DNA of 20,114 bases, taken from JBBSZK01 sp964428325. GTDB taxonomy: Archaea > Nanobdellota > Nanobdellia > Pacearchaeales > GW2011-AR1. The stretch covers positions 1 through 20,114 of the forward strand of contig CAYRXU010000013.1 of NCBI GenBank assembly GCA_964428325.1. The letters run 5' to 3'. The position numbers and the translations under genes were made by a program. Below are positions 13,607 to 20,114 of this stretch, piece after piece. How positions within the stretch are numbered: the first letter of the stretch is position 1; each line of letters begins with the position of its first letter. Below the pieces are notes generated by a model. The model was given only the letters and a program-made list of their open reading frames with translations. It did no database searches and had not been told where the DNA came from.

Positions 13607-13984
13607 ATGGTTCAGTGGGTGTTGCCTGATTTTGATGAAATAGTTAAAGAATATCAAAATTTGAGCAGTGCCGCAGCCGCATCATCTTCACCTCCATTTT
13701 TAAAACGACTAGGGCTTTTTATTTCTGGAAATTATAATCTTTCAGAAGCATTTGGACCACAAACATCTGACGCGCGAGCGTACTGTGCTTTTATGAGGAG
13801 GTATCCTAGTCTTTCTACTTATCGAAGGCTTCTTGTTGCACATACCGCTGCAGATCTTTGCTCTAAAATTGAAAAGCTCGAGAAGGGCTTGACTGTCTCG
13901 CCACAAAATTTAGGATTTCAAAATGCTCTGGCTTTGGGACAAACTTGTTATGAAGAGACGAGAAATCTATACAACGGTTTGTAA
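13607..13984 (+). CDS. Hypothetical 125-residue protein
   Basis: It is a soluble, mostly helical protein with no signal peptide or membrane segment. An N-terminal W-V-L-P-D-F-D-E-I-V segment is followed by an Ala/Ser-rich low-complexity stretch (about 20-28) and a Leu-rich helical remainder. The three Cys residues have no metal-binding spacing. It has its own TATA box and stands alone between the epimerase terminator and the ribosomal operon, whose promoter begins at its stop codon. I do not recognise a family. Coding is supported by frame length, promoter and the absence of competing frames. Confidence 0.65.
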   Translation: MVQWVLPDFDEIVKEYQNLSSAAAASSSPPFLKRLGLFISGNYNLSEAFGPQTSDARAYCAFMRRYPSLSTYRRLLVAHTAADLCSKIEKLEKGLTVSPQNLGFQNALALGQTCYEETRNLYNGL

Positions 13985-13997
13985 AAAGATTTAAATA
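13985..13997 (+). promoter_or_regulatory. BRE/TATA promoter AAAGATTTAAATA of the ribosomal operon
   Basis: TATA core TTTAAATA (13990-13997) predicts transcription start near 14019-14020, leaving a leader of about 34 nt before the L7Ae ATG. It is the same 13-mer as at 3030 and 9743. Confidence 0.75.
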
Positions 13998-14021
13998 CCT
14001 TAATTTCAGCTTCTTACTTAA

Positions 14022-14043
14022 CCAATGACATCTCGTTGGATGG
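14022..14043 (+). promoter_or_regulatory. Candidate kink-turn in the L7Ae mRNA leader
   Basis: Proposed fold: C-stem CCA (14022-14024) with TGG (14041-14043); bulge A14025-T14026; tandem sheared pairs G14027-A40 and A14028-G39; short second stem CA (14029-14030) with TG (14037-14038); six-base loop. The TGA opposite GA is the L7Ae recognition core. The TGG arm is part of the Shine-Dalgarno TGGAGG (14041-14046), so L7Ae binding could block its own translation. The bulge is 2 rather than the usual 3 nt, and a plain CCAA/TTGG hairpin competes. Confidence 0.4.
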
Positions 14044-14052
14044 AGGCCAGAC

Positions 14053-14361
14053 ATGGACTTCTATAAAATCATCGAAAAATCAAAGAAAACAGGCAAAGTT
14101 GACAAGGGCACGAATGAAGTGACCAAAGCTATAGAGCGAGGCGTAGCTAAGCTTGTTGTTTACGCTGCAGATGTTAATCCTAAGGAAATTGTCGCACACT
14201 TGCCTTTGCTTTGCAAGGAGAAAGGAATTCCTTGCCACGAAGTTGATTCTAAACAAAAACTTGGCTTGGCAATTGGCATCCCTGTATCAGCATCTGCGGT
14301 TGCTGTTATTGATGCAGGTGAGGCAGACAAAGAGATTGCCGCGCTAAAGAAGGCAAAGTAA
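14053..14361 (+). CDS. rpl7ae: 50S ribosomal protein L7Ae
   Basis: The protein has 102 residues. It binds kink-turns in 23S rRNA and, in archaea, also in box C/D and H/ACA guide RNAs and RNase P. The RNA-binding K-G-T-N-E-V-T-K-A-I-E-R-G segment (18-30), the A-x-D-V-x-P-x-E-I-V-A-H-L-P-L-L-C core (about 39-54) and the I-G-I-P-V-S-A-S-A-V-A loop (74-84) are intact. It is about 15-20 residues shorter at the N-terminus than the usual 117-123, lacking the first strand region. TGGAGG at 14041-14046 fixes the ATG at 14053. It is first in the operon with S28e, an orphan and L24e; the leader holds a possible autoregulatory kink-turn. Confidence 0.95.
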   Translation: MDFYKIIEKSKKTGKVDKGTNEVTKAIERGVAKLVVYAADVNPKEIVAHLPLLCKEKGIPCHEVDSKQKLGLAIGIPVSASAVAVIDAGEADKEIAALKKAK

Positions 14362-14365
14362 TCCT

Positions 14366-14665
14366 ATGGCTGGTAAAAACCAAAAGATGAAGGATGGTCC
14401 TTCACAGCAAGATCAAGCACCTAAGACTCGTGTTTCTAACGAACCTCCTGCAAATGCTATCGTTGAAGAATTACTTGGACGAACTGGAGCAAGAGGCGAA
14501 GTTACTCAAGTTCGAGCAAAAGTACTTTCTGGCTCAAATAGAGATCGAAGCATGAGACGAAATGTAAAGGGTCCTGTTAGAATTGGAGATCTTCTTACTT
14601 TGAGAGAAACTGAAATTGAAGCTCGAAAGATCAGACGTAATATCACTAAGGGGGCTAGTGCTTAA
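14366..14665 (+). CDS. rps28e: 30S ribosomal protein S28e
   Basis: The protein has 99 residues. The S28e core spans about 29-90: E-L-L-G-R-T-G-A-R-G-E-V-T-Q-V-R, then R-N-V-K-G-P-V-R-I-G-D (65-75) and L-R-E-T-E-x-E-A-R (79-87), the family's closing signature. Archaeal S28e is usually about 70 residues; here an extra N-terminal stretch of about 28 residues, rich in Gln, Lys and Pro, precedes the core. It looks disordered. It starts four bases after the L7Ae stop. No later in-frame Met lies just before the core, so the extension is probably real. Confidence 0.93.
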   Translation: MAGKNQKMKDGPSQQDQAPKTRVSNEPPANAIVEELLGRTGARGEVTQVRAKVLSGSNRDRSMRRNVKGPVRIGDLLTLRETEIEARKIRRNITKGASA

Positions 14666-14666
14666 T

Positions 14667-14864
14667 ATGTTTAAGGCAGTTATTGTGGGAGATAATATGT
14701 CCAAGGATAGGAACAGTTCAACTCTTATTTTATCTAAAAGAGAGTATAAGGATGCACAAGAAAGAGGCGGTCTCCCTACTCTACGTGGACTTGAAAATTA
14801 TGAACTTTCTGTTCAATCGACAAGTTCTTTAAGACCTTATTTGGACAAAGGAGCTAGACAATAA
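14667..14864 (+). CDS. Orphan 65-residue protein inside the ribosomal operon
   Basis: It begins at ATG 14667, one base after the S28e stop; an ATG at 14697 (M-S-K-D-R) is an alternative. It ends T-A-A-T-G with the L24e start, one base of overlap, so it is translationally coupled. The N-terminus M-F-K-A-V-I-V-G-D is strand-like; the rest is polar with a L-S-K-R-E-Y-K-D-A-Q-E-R helix. No family is recognised. In other archaea this position is usually empty, with L24e directly after S28e. A ribosome-associated role is possible from context only. Confidence 0.65.
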   Translation: MFKAVIVGDNMSKDRNSSTLILSKREYKDAQERGGLPTLRGLENYELSVQSTSSLRPYLDKGARQ

Positions 14865-15109
14865 TGGCTCTCGCTAAATGTGTATTCTGTGGTAAGGAAG
14901 GCGAGGATTTCTACGGAACGTATCTTATCAAGAATGATGGGACAATGCAGTACTACTGTTCTTCAAAGTGTAATAAGAATCATCTAAAGCTTGGACGAGA
15001 TAGACGAAAGCTTAAGTGGACAACTGCATTTTACGAATCACGTGAGAAGCGTTATGCTGCTGAGAAGAAGGCACATGCTGCTGCTCCTGCTGCTAAGGCG
15101 AAAAAGTAG
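14864..15109 (+). CDS. rpl24e: 50S ribosomal protein L24e
   Basis: The protein has 81 residues. A zinc-binding C-x2-C (Cys6, Cys9) and C-x3-C (Cys32, Cys36) pair frames the short beta domain, with G-E-D-F-Y-G-T-Y and the following K-L-G-R-D-R-R-K-L-K-W-T helix start typical of L24e. The C-terminal tail is Ala/Lys-rich low complexity. Its start overlaps the preceding stop by one base. In many archaea ndk follows L24e; here no ndk is seen and an orphan gene follows instead. Confidence 0.95.
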   Translation: MALAKCVFCGKEGEDFYGTYLIKNDGTMQYYCSSKCNKNHLKLGRDRRKLKWTTAFYESREKRYAAEKKAHAAAPAAKAKK

Positions 15110-15110
15110 T

Positions 15111-15118
15111 TTTATATA
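15111..15118 (+). promoter_or_regulatory. TATA box for the 108-residue orphan gene
   Basis: TTTATATA begins right after the L24e stop and is centred 25.5 nt before the ATG at 15140, indicating a leaderless start. Confidence 0.6.
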
Positions 15119-15139
15119 GACTTTATTTATCTTTTCTGG

Positions 15140-15466
15140 ATGACTCTTGGTATTGGTCAAGGATTTAGGTTGCTTAATGGTTCTAGAGATTTAGGAGATT
15201 TGATTGTTACGGGAATTGATCCTACTAATCAAGTTGCCCAGTTTCGAATTCAAAACGGAGATTCTTCGCACACTTTTGAATTGACCAAGAGGGGCGTTAG
15301 ATTTACTCTTCCTCATTGTCCGATGAATGTTGGTGTGGGCTATATGGGTAACCTTTCAGATAAGGTGGGTGTCCAAGTGGATGTTTTTTTACATGGTGAG
15401 CCTGGATATATTGGGAGAAAACATACTTACACTCTAATTCCTGAAACATCGTCTTACCGACGGTAA
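15140..15466 (+). CDS. Hypothetical 108-residue beta-rich protein
   Basis: It is a soluble protein without signal peptide or membrane segment. Sequence alternates short strands and Gly/Asn/Asp turns (L-G-D-L-I-V-T-G-I-D, then F-R-I-Q-N-G-D-S-S-H-T-F-E-L, V-R-F-T-L), suggesting a small beta barrel or sandwich. A single Cys lies in P-H-C-P-M-N. It has its own TATA box with 26-nt leaderless spacing. The last codons and stop form part of the palindrome TTACCGACGGTAA. No family is recognised. Confidence 0.65.
   Translation: MTLGIGQGFRLLNGSRDLGDLIVTGIDPTNQVAQFRIQNGDSSHTFELTKRGVRFTLPHCPMNVGVGYMGNLSDKVGVQVDVFLHGEPGYIGRKHTYTLIPETSSYRR
15454..15466. promoter_or_regulatory. Perfect palindrome TTACCG-A-CGGTAA upstream of gyrB
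   Basis: Six-base inverted arms around one central base, ending 13 nt before the gyrB TATA box and overlapping the previous stop codon. It shares the CGWCGGTAA core with sites at 4377, 4411 and 13535. A possible operator for gyrBA; the coding overlap is a caution. Confidence 0.3.
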
Positions 15467-15479
15467 AATCTGCTAAAAG

Positions 15480-15487
15480 TTTATAAA
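15480..15487 (+). promoter_or_regulatory. TATA box of the gyrB-gyrA operon
   Basis: TTTATAAA, predicted transcription start near 15508-15510, just ahead of the ATG at 15516 and coincident with a TTG at 15507. Confidence 0.6.
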
Positions 15488-15515
15488 GGGCGCTTCACTT
15501 TCCTCGTTGAAGAAG

Positions 15516-17405
15516 ATGGCTGAGCAGAAGAAATATTCGGCAGAAAATATCAAAGTTCTTGAAGGTCTCGAAGGCGTACGCTTGCGACCTGCGATGTACA
15601 TTGGTAGCACAAGCAAGCAGGGACTACATCATCTTGTTTGGGAAATTGTGGACAACGCTGTGGACGAAGCCATGGGGGGCCATTGTGATACTATTGTTGT
15701 CTCCTTGAATAAAGATGGAAGTGTTACTGTGACTGACAACGGAAGAGGTATTCCGGTTGAAATGCATCCTGTCTACAAGGTTCCTGCACTTGAGGTTGTC
15801 GTTACAAAGTTGCATGCAGGCGGTAAGTTCGATAAAGATAGTTACAAGGTTTCTGGCGGTTTGCACGGAGTAGGTATCTCTGTTGTGGCGGCACTTTCGA
15901 AACATATGAGGGTTACTGTGAGAAAGGGCGGCAAGATATATCAACAAGAGTATAAGATTGGAAAGCCACTCTATGCTGTTAAGACGATTGGCGAGTGTGA
16001 TAAGGATGAGCATGGAACTGAAGTACAGTTCTATCCTGATGACACTATCTTTTCAACAACGAAGTTTGATTATACTGTTCTTGAGACGAGATTCCGTGAG
16101 ATTGCTTTCTTGAATAAGGGCGTTGCTATTATTTTGAAGGATGTCGAAAAGCAGAAGCAGGAGAAATTCTTCTATGAAGGTGGTCTTGTAGAATTCGTTA
16201 AATGGATTAATGAAACTAAGGAACCGTTGCATAAACCGATTTATCTGACTAAAGAAGAAGACAAGATTGTTGCAGAATGTGCTGTGCAGTACAACGATGG
16301 CTATCAGGAAAACATCATGAGTTTCGTTAACACGATTAATACTGTTGAAGGTGGAACTCACGTTGCTGGTTTTAGGACTGCTATTACTCGAGCAATCAAT
16401 GATTATGCTAAAAAGAACAAACTGGTGAAGGAAGATGGAGTTTCTGGAGATGATGTGCGTGAAGGATTGACTGCTGTTGTTTCTGTTCGTGTTCCAGAGC
16501 CGCAATTTGAGGGCCAGACAAAAACGAAACTTGGTAACGCTGAAGTGAAGGGAATTGTTGAGAAGATTGCTTTTGCAGCACTTTCAGAATTCTTTGAAGA
16601 GAATCCTCCGATTGCTAAGAGGATCGTTGCTAAGGCGATGGAAGCCCAAAAAGCACGTGAGGCTGCTAAGAAAGCTAAAGATCTTGTTAGAAGAAAGAAC
16701 GCATTTAGCGTTGGTGGATTGCCTGGTAAGCTAAAGGACTGTGCCAGTAGAAAGTCAGAGGATAGCGAATTGTTCCTTGTGGAGGGAGATTCTGCTGGCG
16801 GTAGCGCGGTCCAGGCTCGTAATAAGGAAATTCAAGCTATTCTTCCATTGAAGGGTAAGATATTGAATGTTGAGAAGGCCAATCTTGCTAAAGTGTTCTC
16901 TAGTGAAGAGATTGCTAACTTGATTACTGCTATTGGTACTGGCGTCGGTGAACAGTTTAATATTGAAAAGTTGCGTTACAATAAGCTTGTTATAATGACT
17001 GATGCGGACGTAGATGGTGCTCACATTCGCACCTTGCTATTGACTTTCTTCTTTAGATTTATGAAGCAGCTTATTGAGAATGGGAATGTGTACATTGCGG
17101 TGTCTCCTCTGTATAAGGTACGCAAGCGCAAGGATCATTATGTCTATTCTGATGATGAACTGAAAGATTTGTTGAAGGAAATTGGCCAGGGCGCAGTCGT
17201 ACAGCGGTTCAAAGGTCTGGGAGAAATGAATCCTGAGCAACTATGGGAAACAACTATGGATCCTAAAACTCGATTGATGAAGAAAGTACTTATTGAAGAT
17301 GCAGTTGAGGCCGATAGAATATTTTCCATTTTGATGGGAAGCGAAGTAGAACCAAGAAAGCAATTCATCGTCGAAAAAGCGCACGAGGCGCAGATTGACA
17401 TTTAA
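15516..17405 (+). CDS. gyrB: DNA gyrase subunit B
   Basis: The protein has 629 residues from the ATG at 15516; a TTG at 15507 would add three residues. The short form matches Bacillus-type GyrB (about 640) and lacks the extra domain of the E. coli protein. The GHKL ATPase region has E-I-V-D-N-A-V-D-E-A (catalytic Glu43), D-N-G-R-G-I-P, G-G-L-H-G-V-G and the Q-T-K-T-K-L-G-N switch. The TOPRIM domain has E-G-D-S-A-G-G-S (Glu423) and D-A-D-V-D-G-A-H (Asp496, Asp498, Asp500) for magnesium. It supplies ATP hydrolysis and part of the cleavage site for negative supercoiling with GyrA. Gyrase is widely held to have entered archaea from bacteria. It is the first gene of a gyrB, zinc-ribbon, gyrA operon. 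Confidence 0.97.
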   Translation: MAEQKKYSAENIKVLEGLEGVRLRPAMYIGSTSKQGLHHLVWEIVDNAVDEAMGGHCDTIVVSLNKDGSVTVTDNGRGIPVEMHPVYKVPALEVVVTKLHAGGKFDKDSYKVSGGLHGVGISVVAALSKHMRVTVRKGGKIYQQEYKIGKPLYAVKTIGECDKDEHGTEVQFYPDDTIFSTTKFDYTVLETRFREIAFLNKGVAIILKDVEKQKQEKFFYEGGLVEFVKWINETKEPLHKPIYLTKEEDKIVAECAVQYNDGYQENIMSFVNTINTVEGGTHVAGFRTAITRAINDYAKKNKLVKEDGVSGDDVREGLTAVVSVRVPEPQFEGQTKTKLGNAEVKGIVEKIAFAALSEFFEENPPIAKRIVAKAMEAQKAREAAKKAKDLVRRKNAFSVGGLPGKLKDCASRKSEDSELFLVEGDSAGGSAVQARNKEIQAILPLKGKILNVEKANLAKVFSSEEIANLITAIGTGVGEQFNIEKLRYNKLVIMTDADVDGAHIRTLLLTFFFRFMKQLIENGNVYIAVSPLYKVRKRKDHYVYSDDELKDLLKEIGQGAVVQRFKGLGEMNPEQLWETTMDPKTRLMKKVLIEDAVEADRIFSILMGSEVEPRKQFIVEKAHEAQIDI

Positions 17406-17406
17406 T

Positions 17407-17580
17407 ATGAGTACAATAACAAAGAAACGATGTCCGCAATGCGGAAGTGACGATGTGGCTATGATTGGCAGCGGAGCATTTATGTGTAAGGCTTGCGGTC
17501 ATAGCGGAAGTGTTCATCAGGAACCACTTGTAGGTGGAGAACTTGGAACTGTGAAGAAAAAGGGAGGAAAGAAGAAATGA
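17407..17580 (+). CDS. Small zinc-ribbon protein between gyrB and gyrA
   Basis: The protein has 57 residues. It has one zinc ribbon, C-P-Q-C (Cys9, Cys12) and C-K-A-C (Cys27, Cys30), followed by G-H-S-G-S and a Lys/Gly-rich basic tail. The ATG at 17407 lies one base after the gyrB stop; the TGA stop overlaps the gyrA ATG as ATGA, so translation is coupled to both subunits. The ribbon resembles those of transcription-factor and ribosomal zinc ribbons, but no specific family is identified. Its conserved-looking place within the gyrase operon suggests a DNA- or gyrase-related role; this is inference. Confidence 0.82.
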   Translation: MSTITKKRCPQCGSDDVAMIGSGAFMCKACGHSGSVHQEPLVGGELGTVKKKGGKKK

Positions 17581-20114
17581 GCGAGAAAGAAGAGAATGGA
17601 AATGGCGCTGCTGAAGATGCTGCTGAAGCAAAGATAGAGAAGCGAGAAGCTGAAAGGCGCGCGCGGGCTGAGATTGGTAACGAGAAGGGCGTTCAGGGTG
17701 CAGAGATTGTTGCCGAGATGAAACAGGCGTTCATTGACTACGCAATGTCGGTTATTGTTGATAGGGCATTGCCTTCTGTTGAAGATGGTCTAAAACCAGT
17801 ACACAGACGATTGTTGTATGCGATGCATAATTTGGGTCTTGAGCCAAGCAAGCAGACCATGAAGTCTGCTCGTATTGTGGGAGACACTATGGGTAAGTTC
17901 CACCCTCACGGAAACCTTGCTTTGTATGATGCGCTAGTTAGAATGGCACAAGATTTCTCTCTCCGATATCCGCTTGTGCATGGCCAAGGAAACTTTGGAT
18001 CGCGTGATGGAGACTCGCCTGCAGCTGATCGTTATACCGAAGCTAAGTTGAGTAAGATCTCGCAAGAGTTGTTGGCAGATATTGATAAGGAAACTGTGAA
18101 GATGGTTCCAAACTACGACAATTCGGTAGAAGAGCCTCAAACATTACCGGGATTGTTGCCTAACTTGTTGATTAACGGGGCTACTGGTATTGCAGTAGGT
18201 ATGGCTACCAATATGCCTCCGCATAACTTGACTGAAGTTGCTGATGCCATTATCCATTACATCAATAAGCCGAATACAACGATTGATGAGTTGGCCGATA
18301 TTGTCACAGGCCCTGATTTCCCAACTGGCGGTAGCGTGAGCGGAGAGGGTATTAAAGAAATGTATCGCACAGGTAAGGGACGATTGATGATGCGGGGAAC
18401 TATTAAGCAAGAAGAGCATAAAGGCAGAACTTCTCTTATCATCACGGAAATTCCTTACATGGTCAATAAGTCTGATCTTGTTACACAGATTGCGCAACTT
18501 GCAACCGATAAGAAATTGCCGGATGTAAGCGACTTGAGAGATGAGAGCGCAAAAGGAAATATTCGTGTTGTTATAGAGTTGAAGAAGGACGCATCTCCTA
18601 AGTTTACGATTAACAAGCTTTACACTCTCACACGAATGCAGGACAGTTTCGATGCTAATATGCTTGCCTTGCTTGATGGCAAGCCTCGCGTGCTTAATTT
18701 GCTTGAGATTATTAGCGCATATGTTAATTACAGAAAGAGAATAGTTATCAATCGAAGCAAGTTTGAGTTGAAGAAAGCTGAAGATCGGCTTGAAATCGTG
18801 CTTGGTCTCCTTATCGCTTTGAAGAGAATTGATGAAATTGTTGAATTTATCAAGAAGAGCGAAAATGCGCAAGCTGCTCATGATGGATTGATGAAGAAGT
18901 TTGGTCTTACAACAAGGCAAGCTAAGGCTGTTCTTGAGACACGATTGCAGCAGCTCACAAGATTAGAGGATGGAAAGCTGAAGGAAGAGGAGCGCGAGTT
19001 GAAGGAGACTATTGCTTATTTGAAGAAGTTACTAGGAAGCGAGAGTGAGATTCTTTCTGTTATCAAGAAAGAAGTTCAGGAGCTTAAGAAGAAGTTTGGC
19101 GACGAGAGAAGAACGCAGGTTATGAAGCGTGTTGCGGAAATTGCTGAAAAAGATCTTATTGAGAAGAAAGATGTTGTTGTCATGGTCACTGAAGGAGGTT
19201 ATATCAAGCGAGTTGATGTTAAAACTTACAGAGAACAAAAGAGAGGCGGACAGGGAGTGACTGGAGCTGACTTGAAGGAAGAAGACTTTGTCAGACATAT
19301 GGTGACATGTTCAACTCACGATTATTTGTTATTCTTCACCACGCGCGGCAGAGTATTCTGGCTGAAGGCGAATGATGTACCAGTTGCAGAGCGCCAAGGG
19401 AGAGGCAAGGCGCTTGTGAACGTGCTAGATATGCGCGAAGAAAAGATTGCTCATCTTATGGCCCTGAAGGACTTTGAGAATGGATACTTGATGTTTGCGA
19501 CCAAGTTAGGAATGGTAAAGAAGATACCTCTGAAGGACTTGTCCAAGCCACGAAGCACTGGCGTGCGTGTAATCAATTTACCTGCAGATAATTCTGATGT
19601 GGTGATTGACGTACGACGCGTTGATGATGGGCAGGAAGTTATGATTTGTACTGCTAAGGGACAAGCTATCCGATTTGTGTCTGATGAAGTGCGTCCTATG
19701 GGTAGAGCAAGTTATGGTGTGAAGGGTGCTGAACTTGCTAAGGGCGACGATGTTGTGTCGATGGAGAGTTTGCCAAAAGATGGAAAGACAACTATCTTGA
19801 CAATTGGCGAGAAAGGTGTTGGCAAGCGCAGCGATCTCGAGGAATACAGAAAGACCTCACGTGGCGCTAAGGGAGTTATCAATCTTGCTGTATCTGACAA
19901 GACGGGCAAGGTTATTTCGTCTATTAGCGTTTCTGATAAGGACTCTATTATTGTGACAACTACTAAGGGCATGGTTATTCGTGTTACTATGAATGATTTG
20001 CGAGTTATGGGCAGAGCAACGCAGGGAGTTTATGTAGTGCGCATGAAAGAAGGAGATAAGGTTGCAGATGTTGTTAAAGTTCCAGACGCTGAAGAGATTG
20101 GCAGCGAAGGCTAG
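17577..20114 (+). CDS. gyrA: DNA gyrase subunit A
   Basis: The protein has 845 residues, complete, with the stop at the window end. A charged N-terminal extension of about 31 residues precedes the family start. The breakage-reunion domain has A-A-D-R-Y-T-E with catalytic Tyr153. The quinolone region reads H-P-H-G-N-L-A-L-Y-D (109-118), with Asn113 and Leu114 where E. coli has Asp82 and Ser83, and Asp118 matching Asp87. The coiled-coil arm lies around 400-510. The C-terminal DNA-wrapping domain starts near 530 and has the GyrA box Q-K-R-G-G-Q-G (554-560), which marks gyrase rather than topoisomerase IV. Further blades show the repeated G-R-x-x-x-G-V pattern. It forms the A2B2 enzyme that introduces negative supercoils. 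The ATG overlaps the zinc-ribbon stop. Confidence 0.97.
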   Translation: MSEKEENGNGAAEDAAEAKIEKREAERRARAEIGNEKGVQGAEIVAEMKQAFIDYAMSVIVDRALPSVEDGLKPVHRRLLYAMHNLGLEPSKQTMKSARIVGDTMGKFHPHGNLALYDALVRMAQDFSLRYPLVHGQGNFGSRDGDSPAADRYTEAKLSKISQELLADIDKETVKMVPNYDNSVEEPQTLPGLLPNLLINGATGIAVGMATNMPPHNLTEVADAIIHYINKPNTTIDELADIVTGPDFPTGGSVSGEGIKEMYRTGKGRLMMRGTIKQEEHKGRTSLIITEIPYMVNKSDLVTQIAQLATDKKLPDVSDLRDESAKGNIRVVIELKKDASPKFTINKLYTLTRMQDSFDANMLALLDGKPRVLNLLEIISAYVNYRKRIVINRSKFELKKAEDRLEIVLGLLIALKRIDEIVEFIKKSENAQAAHDGLMKKFGLTTRQAKAVLETRLQQLTRLEDGKLKEEERELKETIAYLKKLLGSESEILSVIKKEVQELKKKFGDERRTQVMKRVAEIAEKDLIEKKDVVVMVTEGGYIKRVDVKTYREQKRGGQGVTGADLKEEDFVRHMVTCSTHDYLLFFTTRGRVFWLKANDVPVAERQGRGKALVNVLDMREEKIAHLMALKDFENGYLMFATKLGMVKKIPLKDLSKPRSTGVRVINLPADNSDVVIDVRRVDDGQEVMICTAKGQAIRFVSDEVRPMGRASYGVKGAELAKGDDVVSMESLPKDGKTTILTIGEKGVGKRSDLEEYRKTSRGAKGVINLAVSDKTGKVISSISVSDKDSIIVTTTKGMVIRVTMNDLRVMGRATQGVYVVRMKEGDKVADVVKVPDAEEIGSEG

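Noticed and set aside
13863..14054. Minus-strand frame of 63 codons across the ribosomal promoter
   Set aside because: It overlaps an orphan gene and a strong plus-strand promoter; no minus-strand TATA or ribosome-binding site, and no recognisable sequence.
18144..18920. Long open frame (258 codons) antisense to gyrA
   Set aside because: It is wholly inside gyrA, has Cys/Asn/Ile-rich composition typical of an antisense shadow, no promoter and no ribosome-binding site.
1..20114. tRNA genes, insertion sequences or attachment sites
   Set aside because: Intergenic gaps are all short (under about 120 bases if the 68-residue gene is real), and none shows cloverleaf, transposase or terminal inverted repeats.

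Overview
The window comes from an archaeon, most likely a DPANN-type lineage such as the Woesearchaeota or Pacearchaeota; the lineage is inference. Evidence for Archaea is the ribosomal cluster L7Ae-S28e-L24e, a stand-alone Kae1, TATA boxes of the TTTAAATA/TTTATAAA kind about 26 nt ahead of start codons (leaderless genes), and GGAGGTG Shine-Dalgarno sites inside operons. The gyrase is bacterial in type, as in other archaea that carry gyrase. I see no tRNA, rRNA, CRISPR array or insertion sequence, and no stretch over 300 bases without a gene.

Region 1 (1-9752) is a cell-surface block. It opens with the 3' part of a very large, Thr/Ser/Asn-rich, heavily sequon-bearing protein built of roughly 90-residue Ig-like modules and ending in a dockerin-like calcium-loop domain; an assembly gap of 100 N (2354-2453) interrupts it. 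Two small secreted or membrane proteins follow. A symmetric TATA box (4421-4430) then separates a small minus-strand gene from a plus-strand operon. The operon holds a cohesin-like, membrane-anchored surface protein, a paralogous membrane protein with a long cytoplasmic helical tail, an 815-residue His-rich coiled-coil protein and a DUF192 protein. Dockerin outside, cohesin on the membrane, and coiled coils inside suggest an uncharacterised system linking surface to cell interior.

Region 2 (9753-13495) holds a 41-residue basic protein with a perfect ribosome-binding site, a secreted HExxH peptidase, a tandem dCTP-deaminase-like protein on the minus strand, and kae1 followed by an NAD-dependent epimerase/dehydratase. 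dcd and kae1 diverge from a second shared, symmetric TATA box with almost the same spacing as the first.

Region 3 (13496-20114) starts with a terminator-like hairpin and an orphan gene. The rpl7ae-rps28e-(65 aa orphan)-rpl24e operon follows, and its leader contains a candidate kink-turn overlapping the Shine-Dalgarno site, suggesting L7Ae autoregulation. Another orphan precedes gyrB, a small zinc-ribbon gene and gyrA, tightly packed and with ATGA overlap; gyrA ends exactly at the window end. GyrA carries Asn and Leu at the two positions equivalent to E. coli Asp82 and Ser83 in the quinolone-binding region.
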